The notes under the pieces were generated by a model, which was not told the DNA's origin, did no database searches, and worked only from the letters and a program-made list of their open reading frames with translations. From Miscanthus floridulus (taxonomy: Eukaryota; Streptophyta; Magnoliopsida; Poales; Poaceae), in contig NC_089589.1 in assembly GCF_019320115.1 (NCBI RefSeq), forward strand, positions 21,600,580 to 21,664,579: a DNA stretch of 64,000 bases, given 5' to 3'. Both the position numbers and the translations under genes were made by a program. Shown piece after piece: positions 1 through 11,396 of the stretch (positions are counted from its first letter, which is position 1; the number at the start of each line of letters is the position of its first letter).

Positions 1-400
1 CACTATCAGTGAGATCAGGTGAGAAGCTGCTCGCCATCGATGCGACGGAGTACATCTGCCTAAGAGCGGTTTGCAAGCCATGGGGAAGCTCCACTGCTAA
101 TCGTCCAACCAGGGAACCAGTGTTTCTTTCCCACGGAACTAGGTGATGCTTCACAAGCATGAGGACTGACGACGATGAGGCGCCTGCAGACCTAGTGGCG
201 CCCTGTTGCCACCGCTTCGTTGGATCGAGCTGACGTCATTTGAGGAGTATGACAATTTCCTCGCCGACACTGAGGGGCTCTTGCTTTTCTACTGTGAGCG
301 CAATCTCACCGCCCAGGCATAGGAATGTGATTCTATGCGCCAAGCCTGGTGATGGCCACTAGCGAACCGTCGATGCTAGCGTTGTGGAGGTGGAGGACTG
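1..400 (+). pseudogene. F-box/DUF295-like gene fragment, copy i
   Basis: The translation around 25-100 contains EKLLAIDATEYICLRAVCKPW. This is the second half of a plant F-box of the grass F-box/DUF295 type, the domain that binds SKP1 in SCF ubiquitin ligases. The expected upstream residues (WANLV..TIREIS) are cut by the window edge and by a frame change near base 20. Downstream bases 160-400 parallel the DUF295-like part of the better copies at 27,400 and 42,450 (acidic stretch, then WIEL-type motif), but several frameshifts and stops are present. I see no intact reading frame. Family assignment is by motif recognition; the fragment is a pseudogene. Confidence 0.6.
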
Positions 401-489
401 TGGCATGCATCATGAGGAGAAACCAGATCTGTTGGGAGTTGGTGTGGTGGGAGAGGGAGTGGGAGTGTCACCGGGACTTGTAGTGGGAG

Positions 490-900
490 ACCGGGCAGTG
501 TTGAGTAGAAGACAATGAGATCGAAAATTAAATAGACTGAAGTAAATATAGATGACCATGCATCTTTAGTCTCATTTGAAAAATCAAATTAGAGACAATG
601 AAATATTTTCCCCGAACTAATTAGAGACAACGAGACTGAAATGAATGAGGCCCAAGAAAATATAGAAGACAATGCAGCTTTGATCTCATGAAAAGGAAAA
701 AAAAAAGAAAATATAGAAAACAACAAGGTTCGACAGCTGGCTCTAAGACAGTTCTTCAAACTCATTATATATTTAGAAGACAATGAGACTGAAGAAAATA
801 AAATTGGAGTGCTCTTTCGATACCCATAAAATTTAAAATTCTGCTTCTAAATGATATATTTGTAGAATGATTAAGTTTCAAATGCTCTGCATTTATAAAA
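490..900 (+). repeat. AT-rich 'agaagacaatgag' module, copy 1
   Basis: AT-rich stretch with many short repeats of the type gacaatgagactgaa. Similar blocks lie at 24050-24290 and 42955-43310, always between an F-box fragment and an IVCALAAPGN-type fragment. At 27860-27900 the same junction is present but most of the block is missing, so it is either an insertion or a frequently deleted spacer. It has no convincing coding potential here and no terminal repeats I could define. Confidence 0.45.
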
Positions 901-1372
901 TATATCATGTGCTTACCAGCTATCTAATTTCTTTCAATCTCTGCAGTGTTGAGTCCATCCAGTTTCGTTTGTTGCGTGCCCCAAACTGACGGAAGGATTC
1001 TCTACAAGACACATCATTTTAATGGAGCAACAAGCTGATTATGCTACTACTGCCGTCCCTACTTCATTTACCCCTACAGTTACGTTACCATGCCATCAAG
1101 CCTTTTTCCATTCATGTTCCAGACTCGGTTGATCTCAGAGGAGATAGAAAAATTATTGTTTGCGCCCTTGCTGCTCCTGGCAATCTGACAGTTGTGAAGC
1201 CTAATACACAATTATAGAGCCTAATACTATTAGAGGAAAGATTCATCATGAGGAGCCAGTTCAAATAAAAATTAGAAAGGGAATCTCCAGGATCATGAAT
1301 TAGGTCAGCTGAAGCAGTAATCAATGGAAACAACGTGCAAAAAATGAAAGTGAGCAGCCATCCCCTAGGTAA
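901..1372 (+). pseudogene. 'IVCALAAPGN' exon module, copy 1 (unidentified protein)
   Basis: Bases 1085-1370 can be read as pieces of a protein segment with HAIKPFSIHVPDSVDLRGDR, then KIIVCALAAPGNLTV, then a lysine-rich tail. The same segment recurs at 22330-22490, 27895-28125, 43313-43650 and 44890-45330. A splice-like acceptor (ctctgcag) precedes it near 945, and a donor-like ggtaatgtgtg ends it at 1369. Stops and indels interrupt this copy. I do not recognise the family. The repeated occurrence just upstream of RING-type exons suggests both were exons of one locus, or of two adjacent genes. Confidence 0.45.
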
Positions 1373-1404
1373 TGTGTGTGTGTGGGGGGGGGGGGGGGGG
1401 GTGT
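1373..1404 (+). repeat. TG/G simple sequence repeat
   Basis: A short TG run followed by an uninterrupted run of about 17 G. It occupies the same position, just after a donor-like gtaatg, as the TG microsatellites at 22499-22562, 28124-28160, 43644-43661 and 45327-45360, so it belongs to the duplicated intron. Confidence 0.85.
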
Positions 1405-1465
1405 TTGAATGTCCTATTAGTGTTGTTCTAGGGATTTGCATTACTTCTATTACAAATGTGTGTTC

Positions 1466-1760
1466 CAGGGATTTGCCACTGGGTTGGAAGGGGATGATCT
1501 TCTGGTAGCAAGGTCTGTGCGCCCTAGTCGGGCAGCTGCTGCTGCCAGAATGGAAATGGTCAACACAAGCATACTTGGGCGGTCCACTCAAGGGGCTGCT
1601 GCATTTGCAATTGAAGCAGGAGCTCCTAGGGCTCCGCTTTGTGAAGGCGATACAAATTAGGCAGCAACACAACATTGTGATGCCTGGATCAGCAAACCAC
1701 AGACAAGGGGCAGCTAGGACAGATGTGGATAGTCTGGTCTGGACAATCCAGTTCCTGCAA
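1466..1760 (+). pseudogene. RMA-like RING gene fragment, upstream part only, copy 1
   Basis: Reads LEGDDLLVARSVRPSR and then a STQGAAA motif. After a frame change it reads IQIRQQHNIVMPGSANH. These motifs precede the RING finger in the copies at 22.7 and 45.5 kb. The RING itself is absent: near 1743 the sequence switches to the 'ttcctgcaatgac' tail found in the duplicated blocks (34845, 38696, 51548, 63378). This is a recombinant, truncated pseudogene. Confidence 0.55.
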
Positions 1761-2184
1761 TGACAACTGTCAGGCAGACGATTGTAGAGATAGTCACGAT
1801 AATAATTTATATCAGATGATCTTTCTTGCCTAGCATTTGTTGCGTAGAAGTGTGGCATCTTTCAGTGTCTTCCTCTTTATATGTTCATGGTTTGGCATCC
1901 TTCTCCAGTGTCGCTAGCCTGGGTTGTGCGTGCCCGGCCACGCCGCCCTCCAGGGGGTCCACGAGGATGGTCAAAGACGGCTCAACTCAGCCGTGACGCA
2001 GGGTGGAGGAGCTCCGGTCGCTGCAGTCCAAATAAAGTTGACACGAAAGCCACTTTTCCACACTGGTAGGCAGGTCTTGAAGTTGGTTGTGATCCAACTA
2101 GCGGGAACTCCAGTGATTTTCTGCAATTTCAACGACTTGGAAGTACTAACCATTTATTTAGTGGTGCACCTAACATGCTGATTA
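1745..2184 (+). repeat. Tail module and GC-rich segment of the duplicated block
   Basis: 1745-1905 matches the tail at 38696-38850 and 63378-63540 (ttcctgcaatgac...ggcatcttt...ttcttcctcttta). 1910-2050 is related to the GC-rich segment at 38990-39240 (cgtgcccggccacg..., caggg.gtaggagctcc). There is no open frame with a recognisable product. It marks an older, more diverged copy of the block repeated later in the window. Confidence 0.5.
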
Positions 2185-3078
2185 CCAAATAGTTACGAAG
2201 TTAGTTACATGGACCTCACCGCGTCACCGGTGTCTAGGGGCCTAACACTCAATGCCTACTCCACCGTGTTCTACCGACCATCATGGTCCAAGATCCTCGT
2301 GACTGTGCCCCCTCCAAAGGAAGCCCCAAAGAAAAGGGTCATGTCCTATAGCGTGATAGTCATCTCGCCACCGGGGTGGTGGAAGCTTGGGTCTAAGGAC
2401 ACTATCTATCGAGCGCAGTGGTGATAAGAGGCCCATCCATGTCATGTAGGCCATCGTTGGCAAACTGGGCTAGCTTGAGAAAAATGGCAGGTCGTATGTA
2501 CATCCCGCCGTATGTACGGCACGTACCTCTCGACCCACCAGTGTGGAATTTGGAGTGTGGGCCCGAAGCCTCAAGGGGCCCAAACTGTGGTTGTAGATCC
2601 ACATCTGTCAGCAAGTGGGCCCAATGCTTGTTGTCTTAGAACCACACAAGCAGTGGGTACCTAGGGTGCGCCAGTACTACATGAGAAAAACAAAAAAACA
2701 GTAGAACAATTAGAGTAATAAACAATAGTAAATGAACCATGAATATGTGAAAAAACAATTAACTACAAAGCTTCTTTTACTGGCTAGAAAGCACACATAC
2801 AATCAGCAATACTGCCAAACTTATTTTGTGAGCGAGATATATTGCACTTCTATCCTTATCCAATGTGTATCATGATTTGGAATTGTGGACATTACACCAA
2901 ACTAAATTATTAGCTCACTATATTACTGTAAGACCATTTCCTTTTTCCCTGAACTATATAACTGTACACACAAGAAGGTTTTAATTAAAATATACTCTTC
3001 AATATTTTGTTGATCATCCTTCTACAATACATGCCCAACAAGAGCCCACACATGTCTAGGTTTCCACCCCCCTCCTAC

Positions 3079-3086
3079 AATAAATA
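3079..3086 (+). promoter_or_regulatory. Degenerate TATA-like box of module R1 copy a
   Basis: aataaata, followed by cccctccttccatag. It aligns with tataaata at 36762-36769 and 61450-61457. The leader downstream ends in a donor-like ccatag|gtgagaac at 3221/3222, and a potential acceptor (ttgccacag) ends at 3850. This gives a putative 5' UTR intron of ~630 bp that is also visible in the sister copies. Confidence 0.35.
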
Positions 3087-3907
3087 CCCCTCCTTCCATA
3101 GATTATACACACCTTTTCCCCATTCCCCATTTTCTTCTTCTACTCCTGATATCCTTTTTGGTGGAAGAAATAGAACTACAAGGATCAAGGTGGAATTTCA
3201 ATCCGGAGGGAAACACCATAGGTGAGAACTCGTACATCGATGATGCATCAGCTTGACTTCCCAATTGCTCATATGTCCCATCTTGAAATAGTTTCTGTTT
3301 TGTTTCTTCTGGCAATAATCAATCTACACAAAAGTTTATCTCCGTCACCAACCATGTTTAAGGGCATTATTTTGTTGTATTATTGATCTAAGCAGACCTA
3401 GATTCTTCGAATGTCACAAGTGTTTGACCTTATCACTAGGGCATTTCGGATGGCTTATCTTGAGGCTTATGTTTTTAGAAGGATGTGGCTGGGGATGGCA
3501 TTAGGCTGAGCATGGAGGTAATCACCTTGTTAGAGAAGTGATGGCTGGTGGGGTTGAAGTGGGGGCGACTAGCAAAACTTGTGGAGGCAAGGTATGGTTG
3601 TCAGCAGCCACAGTTGAGAACCAGCAGAGAAATTGTGTGTGTGGCTCACCGGAATTAGATTCAGAGAAAAGGCAGGGGTAGAGGGGGTTACAACCATACA
3701 TTCTGTTTACATGTATGGGTTGTACAATACTTTATGCATCACTTTCATTCATGCTACTTTTTCTCACAATTAAATTTCTTAATTTTAAACTTAAATACTT
3801 CAGTATTATTTGATTACATACGAGAATGTGTCTCATACATATTGCCACAGCGCCTGTGTGGTCCACTCATCCTGCAGCTTGGGCAATCCAGCTCCCTTCC
3901 TCGTCCA

Positions 3908-3912
3908 CCTAC
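3908..3912. repeat. Target site duplication (left) of the Tekay element
   Basis: cctac at 3908-3912 is repeated exactly at 21189-21193. The empty site can be read at 25101-25110 (cacctactca), confirming one insertion event. Confidence 0.95.
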
Positions 3913-6878
3913 TGTCACACCCAATTTTAAGGATAAAATTGAATGCACAAAACTCGTGTGTGCCCAGGAATCAATCACACACACAAGCTGACAAATTACA
4001 TATAGTATCATCACGGTGTCTCATACATCAGAGTTATAATAAAACTTAGTCTTATACATCATAGCAGGAAAAATAAAAAGATAATAAAACTCTCATGGCC
4101 ATCGTCACAGGGAAGGTCAACTGGTTGACCACAAGCCTAATAATCCTCCGGGAAATCCTCATACCCGTTGTCATCTGTTACCCATCCGGGATTTTTATTC
4201 CAAGTAAGGAAAATAAACAAGTGTAAGTACATTCCGTACTTAGCAAGCTAACATGGGGTTATGAAGCTCAAAAAGGTTAGACTCTGGTTTACTGCAGTTA
4301 GCATTTTTAATAGGTCAAGCTTTTATTCTCAATTATTATCAAGTTATGCTCAAGCTCCCATTTAATTCCCATAAGAACATATATCGGGGTCAAGTGTACC
4401 ATATATCATCATTGAACAACTTTAAATGATCATCAACAAGTAACCAGTTATTCTGTGAGTTTTCCGGGCCGCTCGTAACTGTGAGCACGGCTGTTATAAC
4501 AGTCTGTTACCCTCTGCAGAGGTGGTGCACATTCACCGCGAGTCGTGATCCCCATATGCCCGGGTTAATTACTCCCATTGTCACTACCAAGGTGAGCGGG
4601 CAGGGTACACTATGAAGCCATTTCATAGGTTTCCCTAACAAGTTAGGGCCGCTAGGTTTCCTTGGCAGGCAGATGTAGGAACCCCCCTTTCCTATGGCAC
4701 ATATCCATCGCGGCTATACTCATAGGAACAGAGGCAGCCCTATACCCAAAGTGGCAAGCCCCATTTGCGCCAAAAAGGTAACCTCTAACTAGCTAGGAAA
4801 GATCCTATTACTGAGCTAAAGTCAGAGCCATATGACTCTCCCGGTTGCACTGTCAGTCCCAGCTTTTGCCGACAGATAAGTCCTTATGGAGGGCTGGGAG
4901 CAACATGAACAAAGGTCATTTGCACTTTCGCCCTATGGAACAGTTGTTATAAATCATGTTACTCACTTTGTTCCATAGTATCATTCATCAACATGTATAT
5001 CAAGTTCAGTTAGAGCACTAGCAATCTACCCATATGCATTTAACCCATAGGGAGACAAGGAACAGGATAAACAATCACTAGGATGTCCTTACGGGTATCA
5101 AAATTAGACACATGCAAATGAGTAATTGATTAAAGTGAAATAGGACATCAAGGAAGGCCCATGTTATACTTGCCTTGGTTCACAAACTCGTGCTGGTCCT
5201 GCTGGTCATCGAAGAGTTCTTGGTCTCCCACGTTTTCCTCACCGTCTGAACGCGACCAACACAGCAACATACAACATTCCAAAAGCATTCATGCAAAGCA
5301 AACATTCCTATCATTAGAACAGTACACCAACAGTATTGAAATCAAGATAAACTGTTTGTAAAACTAATCTACGTCTCGCTACGATCACGTCAACGCGAAG
5401 TTCACGAAAAACGGAGCTAAAATGCGAAAGTTATGATTTAAACGGGTTTTCCTATAGCCATATATTTAATTAAATCTAATCATGAAATTAAAAAGTTCCA
5501 AACTTGACTAACAGTAGCTCCAACATGTAGCTTATGAAATTACGAAGCTAACGCGATTTGAATGGATCAATTCGGAGCTAAAACGACAATTTTATAAGCG
5601 AAACAGTTCAAATGGCATTTCTGTAAATACTGAAAAACGTATTTCTGACTTAAGCCATGGAGTTTACGCTTTCCAATGGGATTGCGCATTCGGGGAAATA
5701 CGCTTTGGGCTGCGGGTTAGGACTTAGAAAAGTCCAGGGACTCTTTTGCAAAACAGCCACGCGAAGGGGTAACTTCTAATCCTGGCCGTTGATCTCGCGA
5801 TGGGCGGTTAGGATCGGCCTGGGGAGGGAAGGCCGGCTGGAACAGTGTCACCGGCGGCCAGGCGCCATGGCCGGCGGCGTGAAGGACTCGGTCGCGCGGG
5901 GTTAGGGGCTAGGGTTCATCAAACAGACATCCGAGGGCACCGGTGAGCGCGGGGGAAGAAGGGGGGTCGTGGCCATGCTGTTTCGGCGGCCGGGAACGAC
6001 GGCTAGCGCGGTGGCCGCCATGGCCGGCGACCACGGCTCGCGGAGCTCACGGCCAAGGCTCGAGAAGCCAAGAAACGAGAAATAAGCTGCTCGGGGAGAG
6101 AGAGGGAAGAACGGCGAGGCTCACCGCGGTGAAAACTGAAGCGGAGATGGCTCAGTGACGGTGGTTCGCGCGGAGGTCCCGAGCTCGACGATTGCGGATC
6201 CTGGTGACCACGGCTGCGGTGGTTGCGGCCTTCCTTGGTGCTTGGCAAGCGCGAAAACGAGAGCGGGGGGCAGCCGGGTGCGCGCGAGGGGGTCTGGCTG
6301 CTATTTGAAGCGGCCGAGGCACCAGGGGGGGCGCTCCCACGACGCCGTTCGTGGGCGACGGTTCCGGCTTCGCGACTTGACCGGCGCAGGGCGAGCGGGA
6401 GGTTGGGGGCGGCGCCGACAGGTGGGGCCAGGCGGTCAGCGGCTGGGCGCGGGCATAGGCGCGCGGCAACGGTTGGCGCCCGAGTGGGCCGGCGGGGCTA
6501 GCTGGGCCGAGCGGCCGAGGCGCGCGGCTGGGCTGGCGCGGCTGCTGGGCTGCGGGGAAAAAGGGGAGAGGGGCCAGCGGGCCGAATGCAAGGAAGGAGG
6601 GAGAGAAGAAAAAAGAGTTCTTTTCTTTTTTTTTCCAATGATTTTTCCAAATTTCATTTTCAATTAGATTTTGAAATCATTTGGAATTTGAATCAAAACC
6701 ATTCATCACAAAAATAAATATGTAGCAGCATGTATGCATCACTTGTAGCTAATCTTAATCTTATATTTGATTTTAGTTTTATAAAAATTATTTGTTTCCT
6801 ATATTTCAATGCTCACCAAGATTGTTTAAATAAATCAATTTGGCTATTTCTAAAAAAATGCAAATTTAGGGTGTTACA
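3913..6878 (-). repeat. 3' LTR of the Tekay element
   Basis: Uninterrupted LTR with terminal tgtcacaccc / gggtgttaca on the plus strand. In LTR sense the upstream part (6600-5800) is GC-rich and likely holds the promoter. Positions 4960-4440 contain a block also conserved in the other Tekay-like LTR at 33080-33560. Long frames at 5943-6667 are GC-rich shadows repeated in the other LTR and have no recognisable product. Confidence 0.95.
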
Positions 6879-6892
6879 ATTCTACCCCCCTT
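6879..6892 (-). promoter_or_regulatory. Polypurine tract (plus-strand primer)
   Basis: On the minus strand AAGGGGGGTAGAAT directly precedes the 3' LTR start TGTAACACC. The same tract sits at 30571-30584 in the second Tekay-like element. Confidence 0.9.
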
Positions 6893-6929
6893 AAGATGAA
6901 TCTCAGTCCTCGAGATTCGGGTGATTGCT

Positions 6930-7378
6930 TACTCAAACAGTTGGGGATAAGTCTTTCTCAGATCCTCTTCTCTTTCCCAAGTAGCCTCATCCTCTGTATA
7001 ACTGATTCCACTGCACCTTGCACATCTTTACTGTTCGGCTTCTCGTAACTCTTTCGGCAGTTTCCAAGATCTTTATCGGATACTCTTCATAAGTAAGATC
7101 TTCCTTGACAGCAAGTTCTTCCAAAGGAATTTGTTCTTCTGGTACCCTCAGACACTTTTTCAATTGGGAAACATGAAATACGTCATGCACACCAGACAAA
7201 GCTCTCAGGCATTTCCAACTGATAAGCTACTTCTCCACGTCTCTCTAGGATCTTAAAAGGTCCTATATACCTTGGTGCTAACTTTCCCTTCATATTGAAT
7301 CTTCTCACACTTCTCATTGGTGACACTTTCAAGTACACATAATCACCAATCTCGAAAGTCAGCTCTCTTCTACGGGTA
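6930..7378 (-). pseudogene. pol C-terminus with chromodomain-like tail (broken)
   Basis: Continues the integrase. Around 7380-7230 the minus strand encodes the usual YVYLKVSPM and KGKLAPRY.GPF motifs, and 7199-6987 encodes VHDVFHVSQLKKCL followed by YEEYPIKILE and CKVQW. The latter is the chromodomain-like C-terminus of chromoviruses, thought to guide integration to marked chromatin. Frameshifts separate these pieces from each other and from the integrase core. The typical final WEREEDL motif is only recoverable out of frame. The assignment is strong; the gene is non-functional. Confidence 0.8.
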
Positions 7379-8445
7379 TCAGCGTGAACTCTTCTGTCGG
7401 GACTGAGCTACTCTCAAATTGTCTCTAATCATTCTCACTTGTTCTTCCACGTTTCTAAGGACATCGGGACCAAACACTTGAGTTTCTCCAGTCTGATTCC
7501 AGAACAAAGGCGTTCTACACTTACGTCCATACAACGCCTCGAAAGGTGCCATCTTGAGGCTCTTTTGATAACTGTTGTTGTATGAGAACTCTGCGTAAGG
7601 CAGACTCTTATCCCAACTATCACCATACTGAAGTGCACAGGCTCTCAACATATCTTCCAAAATCTGGTTGATCCTTTCAGTCTGTCCATCAGTTTGCGGG
7701 TGGTAAGCAGAACTGAAATTCAACTTTGTCCCCAAGGATCTATGCACTTTATGCCAGAATTGCGATGTAAATTGGGTGCCTCTATCCGACACAATTTTCT
7801 TGGGAACACCATGTAAGCACACTATTCTTTCCATGTACAACTCTGCTAATCTTGCACCATTATAGGTAGTCTTGACTGGTAAAAAGTGAGCAACTTTAGG
7901 TGAGTCGATCCACTATTACCCATATTGAATCATAACCTCTTTGAGTGCGGGGCAATCCTACAATAAAATCCATACCAACTTCTTCCCATTTCCATTCAGG
8001 AATCTTCATTGGTTGTAGTAACCCTGCAGGTCTTTGATGCTCAGCTTTCACTCTTTGACAAGTGTCACACAAAGCCACATATTCTGCCACATCTCTCTTC
8101 AAACCATACCACCAATACTTCTCCTTGAGATCTAAGTACATCTTGGTACTGCCAGGATGTATAGAGTAAGCAGACTCATGGGCCTCTTGCAGAATTGCAT
8201 CTCGTATAGCTTTCACTTTCAGGTACACATATCCTTTTCCCGAACCAAAGAGTACCATTCTCATCCATTCTGAATCTGGGTGCCTTTCCAAGCAGTACAT
8301 TATCTGCTATCTCCTTAAGTTTTTCATCCTCCAATTGTCCTTTGCGTATCTCCTGCTCCAATGTAGGCTCTATCACCAATTCCATTGCATTAGTGACCAG
8401 GCTCAAGTTGAGATACTCCATTTCAGCACACAACTCTGCTGACAT
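7379..8445 (-). pseudogene. Ty3 integrase (broken)
   Basis: 8300-7896 holds an H2C2 zinc-binding region (HPGSTKMYLDLKEKYWW, then CDTCQRVK) and the first catalytic Asp in GMDFIVGLP. 7840-7379 holds the second Asp in IVSDRGTQFTS and the catalytic Glu in DGQTERINQ, then the YGRKCRTPLFW motif. The N-terminal portion (8445-8176) is in another frame. Frameshifts lie between ~7840 and 7896 and between ~8176 and 8300, so there is no continuous protein. It would insert the cDNA into the host chromosome. Confidence 0.9.
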
Positions 8446-8495
8446 AGATGTTATCTGAATTCCATTGGCATAGCTCTTTCTGCTAAGTGCATCAG

Positions 8496-8870
8496 CTACT
8501 GACAGTTTGCCTTTCCCGGGTGATAATGCACTTCCAAATCATAGTCTTTGATCAATTCCAACCAGCGACGTTGTCTTAGATTCAGATCTGATTGGGTAAA
8601 GATATACTTCAAACTCTTATGATTAGTATAGATATCACTCTTATGTCCAATCAGATAATGTCTCCAGATCTTTAAAGCATGAACCACAGCTGCCAATTCC
8701 AAGTCATGAGTAGGATAATTCAACTCATGCTTCCTTAGTTGTCTAGATGCATATGCAACCACTCTTCCTTCTTGCATAAGCACACATCCAAGACCCAAAT
8801 GGGATGCATCACAATATATAGAGAAGTTCTTGCTTAAATCGGGCAAAATTAATACTGGAGCTGTAGTCAA
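8496..8870 (-). pseudogene. Ty3 RNase H domain (broken pol)
   Basis: Minus-strand frame with [38 protein letters not shown] and [17 protein letters not shown]. These are the RNase H motifs with the first Asp (CDAS) and Glu (DLE) of the active site. It degrades the RNA strand during cDNA synthesis. It is separated from RT by a small frame change at ~8870-8890. The expected ADALSRK motif just downstream is disrupted near 8490. Confidence 0.9.
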
Positions 8871-8886
8871 TCTCTTCTTTAGCTCT

Positions 8887-9840
8887 TCAAAGTTTGCCTA
8901 GGCATTTATCCGACCATACATACTTAGCATTCTTTTCCAACAGAGCTGTCATGGGCTTGGCTAGCTTGGAAAAGCCTTCAATGAACCTTCGGTAATAACC
9001 AGCTAATCCCAAAAAGCTATGAATCTCACTTACAGTTGTTGGTGGTTTCCAATTCAGTACATCTTGCACTTTGCCTGGATCCACTGCTATTCCACCATTG
9101 GAGACAACATGACCCAGAAAAGAGACTTCCTTTAACCAAAACTCACACTTGCTCCGCTTAGCGTACAATTTATGTTCTCTAAGCTTTTGCAAGACCAACC
9201 TTATGTGTTCCGCATGTTCTTCTTCAGTCTTGGAGAATATTAGTATGTCATCTATGAATACTACCACAAATTTATCCAGAAACTCCATGAACACCTTATT
9301 CATCAGATACATGAAGTATGCAGGTGCATTGGTCAATCCAAAAGACATAACGGTGTACTCATATAATCCATACCGTGTAGTGAATGCTGTCTTGGGTATG
9401 TCCGAGTTCCGAATCTTAAGCTGATGATAACCAGATCGGAGATCAATCTTGGAGAACACATGAGCTCCTCTCAACTGATCAAACAAATCATCAATCCTAG
9501 GCAAAGGGTATTTATTCTTGATGGTAACCTCATTAAGTGAGCGGTAATCCACACACATCCGTTGACTACCATCCTTCTTATCCACAAAGATCACAGGTGC
9601 CCCCCATGGGGAAGAACTGGGGCGTATGAAACCTTTTTCTTGCAACTCTTTTAGTTGTTTCTTAAGCTCTTCTAATTCATTAACTCCCATTCTATATGGA
9701 CGTTTAGCTATTGGTGCAGTTCCAGGTAATAATTCAATAATGAATTCAATGTCTCGGTCAGGTGGCATACCTGGCAAGTCATCGGGGAAGACATCCGAGG
9801 AACTCCTCCACGACATGATCTTGTTCATTGACTTCACCAT
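8887..9840 (-). pseudogene. Ty3 reverse transcriptase (open but part of broken pol)
   Basis: A 317-codon open stretch. Residues ~82-87 are APVIFV, 133-140 DLRSGYHQ, 166-173 SFGLTNAP, and 195-200 FIDDIL (the catalytic YxDD box, here with Ile). [11 protein letters not shown] follows near the end. This is an unbroken RT core, but it lacks an in-frame connection to protease upstream and RNase H downstream. The nominal Met is only the first Met after a frame break and is not a real start. Confidence 0.92.
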
Positions 9841-9945
9841 CTAGCTGGTTCACTGTGGCTGTAGGCTGAGCTTGCACTACCACTTCTACACAGATTCTAT
9901 CTCCATTGAGTGATGTCACAACCATAGATTTCTCCTGACACTGAA

Positions 9946-10242
9946 TCACTGCCCTGGTGTTGTTTCATCCAATCCATTCCCAGGAATAAGATCGATTCCC
10001 GCTGTTCTCAACACAATAGGCTTCACTTTGAAGTCTACCCCCCTTAAGGAAATGCTAGTTGAGGGGCTCCAATAAGAAGCGGACATACTACCTCCCGGGG
10101 AATTCACTAGTATGGGGTTTTTCATGGCACACAAAGGTATGCTATGCATTCTAACAAAAGCTTGGGAGCTAAAAGAATGCGAAGCACCAGAATCAAAAAG
10201 TACGGTAGCAGAAATAGAGTTGACGCTGAATGTACCCAACAT
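9946..10242 (-). pseudogene. Ty3 aspartic protease (broken)
   Basis: The minus strand encodes ATVLFDSGASHSFSS, the D-S-G active-site motif of retroviral-type aspartic protease. Downstream the family's LILGMDWM motif is shifted (here read as DLIPGNGLDE), showing a frameshift near 9990. It would process the Gag-Pol precursor. Confidence 0.85.
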
Positions 10243-10267
10243 GACCTCAGGCGTCTCCTAAGCTGCA

Positions 10268-11396
10268 TCAGATGACACATAGTTCACCTTCGCTGTGAAG
10301 AGGTGGTCGAGCGTTGAACTTCTGATTGTTGGTCTGGTTCTGAGGTGCTTGTTGGTTCTGCTTCTTAGGACACTGATGAGCATAGTGACCTACTTCTCCA
10401 CATCGGTAACAGGCATTGGGATTGTTGGGTGCACCACTCTTCACAGGAGCATTGTTAGGCACTCCCTGGCGTGTTGCAGGATTGCTGGTCTATTGCGGGG
10501 GACGCTGATTTCCAAACTGTTGCTGATACTGAGGGCGTTGTCTGGAACTGGTTCCGCTGAGGATACTGACCACGGTTTCCCTGGTGAGTTGGTCCTTGAC
10601 TTCCTCTGCTGGAAACCTTGCTGGGGATAAGCACGTGGGCGAGTGTTGCTTCCAGAAGCTTGCCCTTGGAGCCTTCTCTTCTTAGCTTCCATCTCCTTGC
10701 GCTTATCATCAATCACGATTGCGCGATTCACCAAAGACTGGAAGTTAGGATAAGTATTAGACATCAGCTGGAGCTGTAGTCCATCATAGAGTCCCTTGAG
10801 GAAACGGCGTTGCTTATCCTTGTCATCCGCTACATCATTAGGAGCGTAGCGTGATAGTTGTGCGAACTTGTCCCGATACTCCGTCCACAGTCATTGATCC
10901 TTGCTTGAGAGATCTGAATTCTTCATGCTTCAGTTCCACTAGTCCATCAGGAATATGGTATGACCAGGAAACTGTCCTTGAATTCCTGCCAAGTGATAGC
11001 AGGAGCATTGTTGGGACATCCAAACTGGAATGATTCCCACCAATCCTGAGCAGCTCCTTGGAGTTGCCCGGAAGCGTACAACACCTTCTCAAGGTCGTTG
11101 CATTGTGCTATGTTCAGTTGTTTCTCCACAGCACGCAACCAATCATCGGCCTCCATAGGGTCTGAGGCATGGGTGAACACCGGTGGACGACCTTTCATAA
11201 ACTCTCCACGCTTATCTCTAACCTGGACAGGCGGTGGCCCTCTTGCAGGTTCATTGTCCAAGCGCTGCATCATAGCTTGCATCAGCTGCGCTTGCATTCC
11301 CAATATCTGTTCCATGGTCACAGGTGGCAGTGGTGGATTTATGAGAGCATCACGCCCATGACCACGGCCTCTGCCTCTTCCTCCTCTTGCGGCCAT
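10268..11396 (-). pseudogene. gag (capsid and nucleocapsid; frameshifted)
   Basis: The likely start is the Met at 11396 (MAARGGRGRGRGHG), not the earlier in-frame Met at 11489. It then reads MEADDWLRAVEKQL and WWESF (capsid-like retrotransposon gag). After a frameshift near 10960 it reads IPDGLVELKHEEFRSLKQG, and after another near 10840 NTYPNFQSLVNRA. The nucleocapsid CCHC knuckle, CYRCGEVGHYAHQC, is at about 10370-10411. At least three frame changes make it non-coding as a whole. Confidence 0.88.

Larger units (their letters stand above)
2185..3912 (+). repeat. Upstream/promoter module R1, copy a (interrupted by Tekay)
   Basis: Begins ggacctcacc.cgtca and runs through a TATA-like box and 5' leader to the 5' UTR of a MAFLANQLHQ-type exon, where the Tekay element is inserted. 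The remainder of the copy resumes at 21194. Paralogous copies are 35398-37971, 39540-42230 and 60692-62670. Non-coding except for the downstream exon. The TATA-like site here (aataaata, 3079-3086) is degraded relative to tataaata in copies b and d. Confidence 0.65.

Noticed and set aside
1112..1858. 248-codon minus-strand ORF
   Set aside because: Antisense to three recognisable plus-strand modules and crosses a G/TG repeat (PPPPPHTHT); no domain; a shadow frame.
5943..6667. Several 70-170 codon frames on both strands, repeated at 15118-15899
   Set aside because: GC-rich LTR sequence giving Arg/Ala/Gly/Pro-rich shadows; present in both LTRs, no domain.
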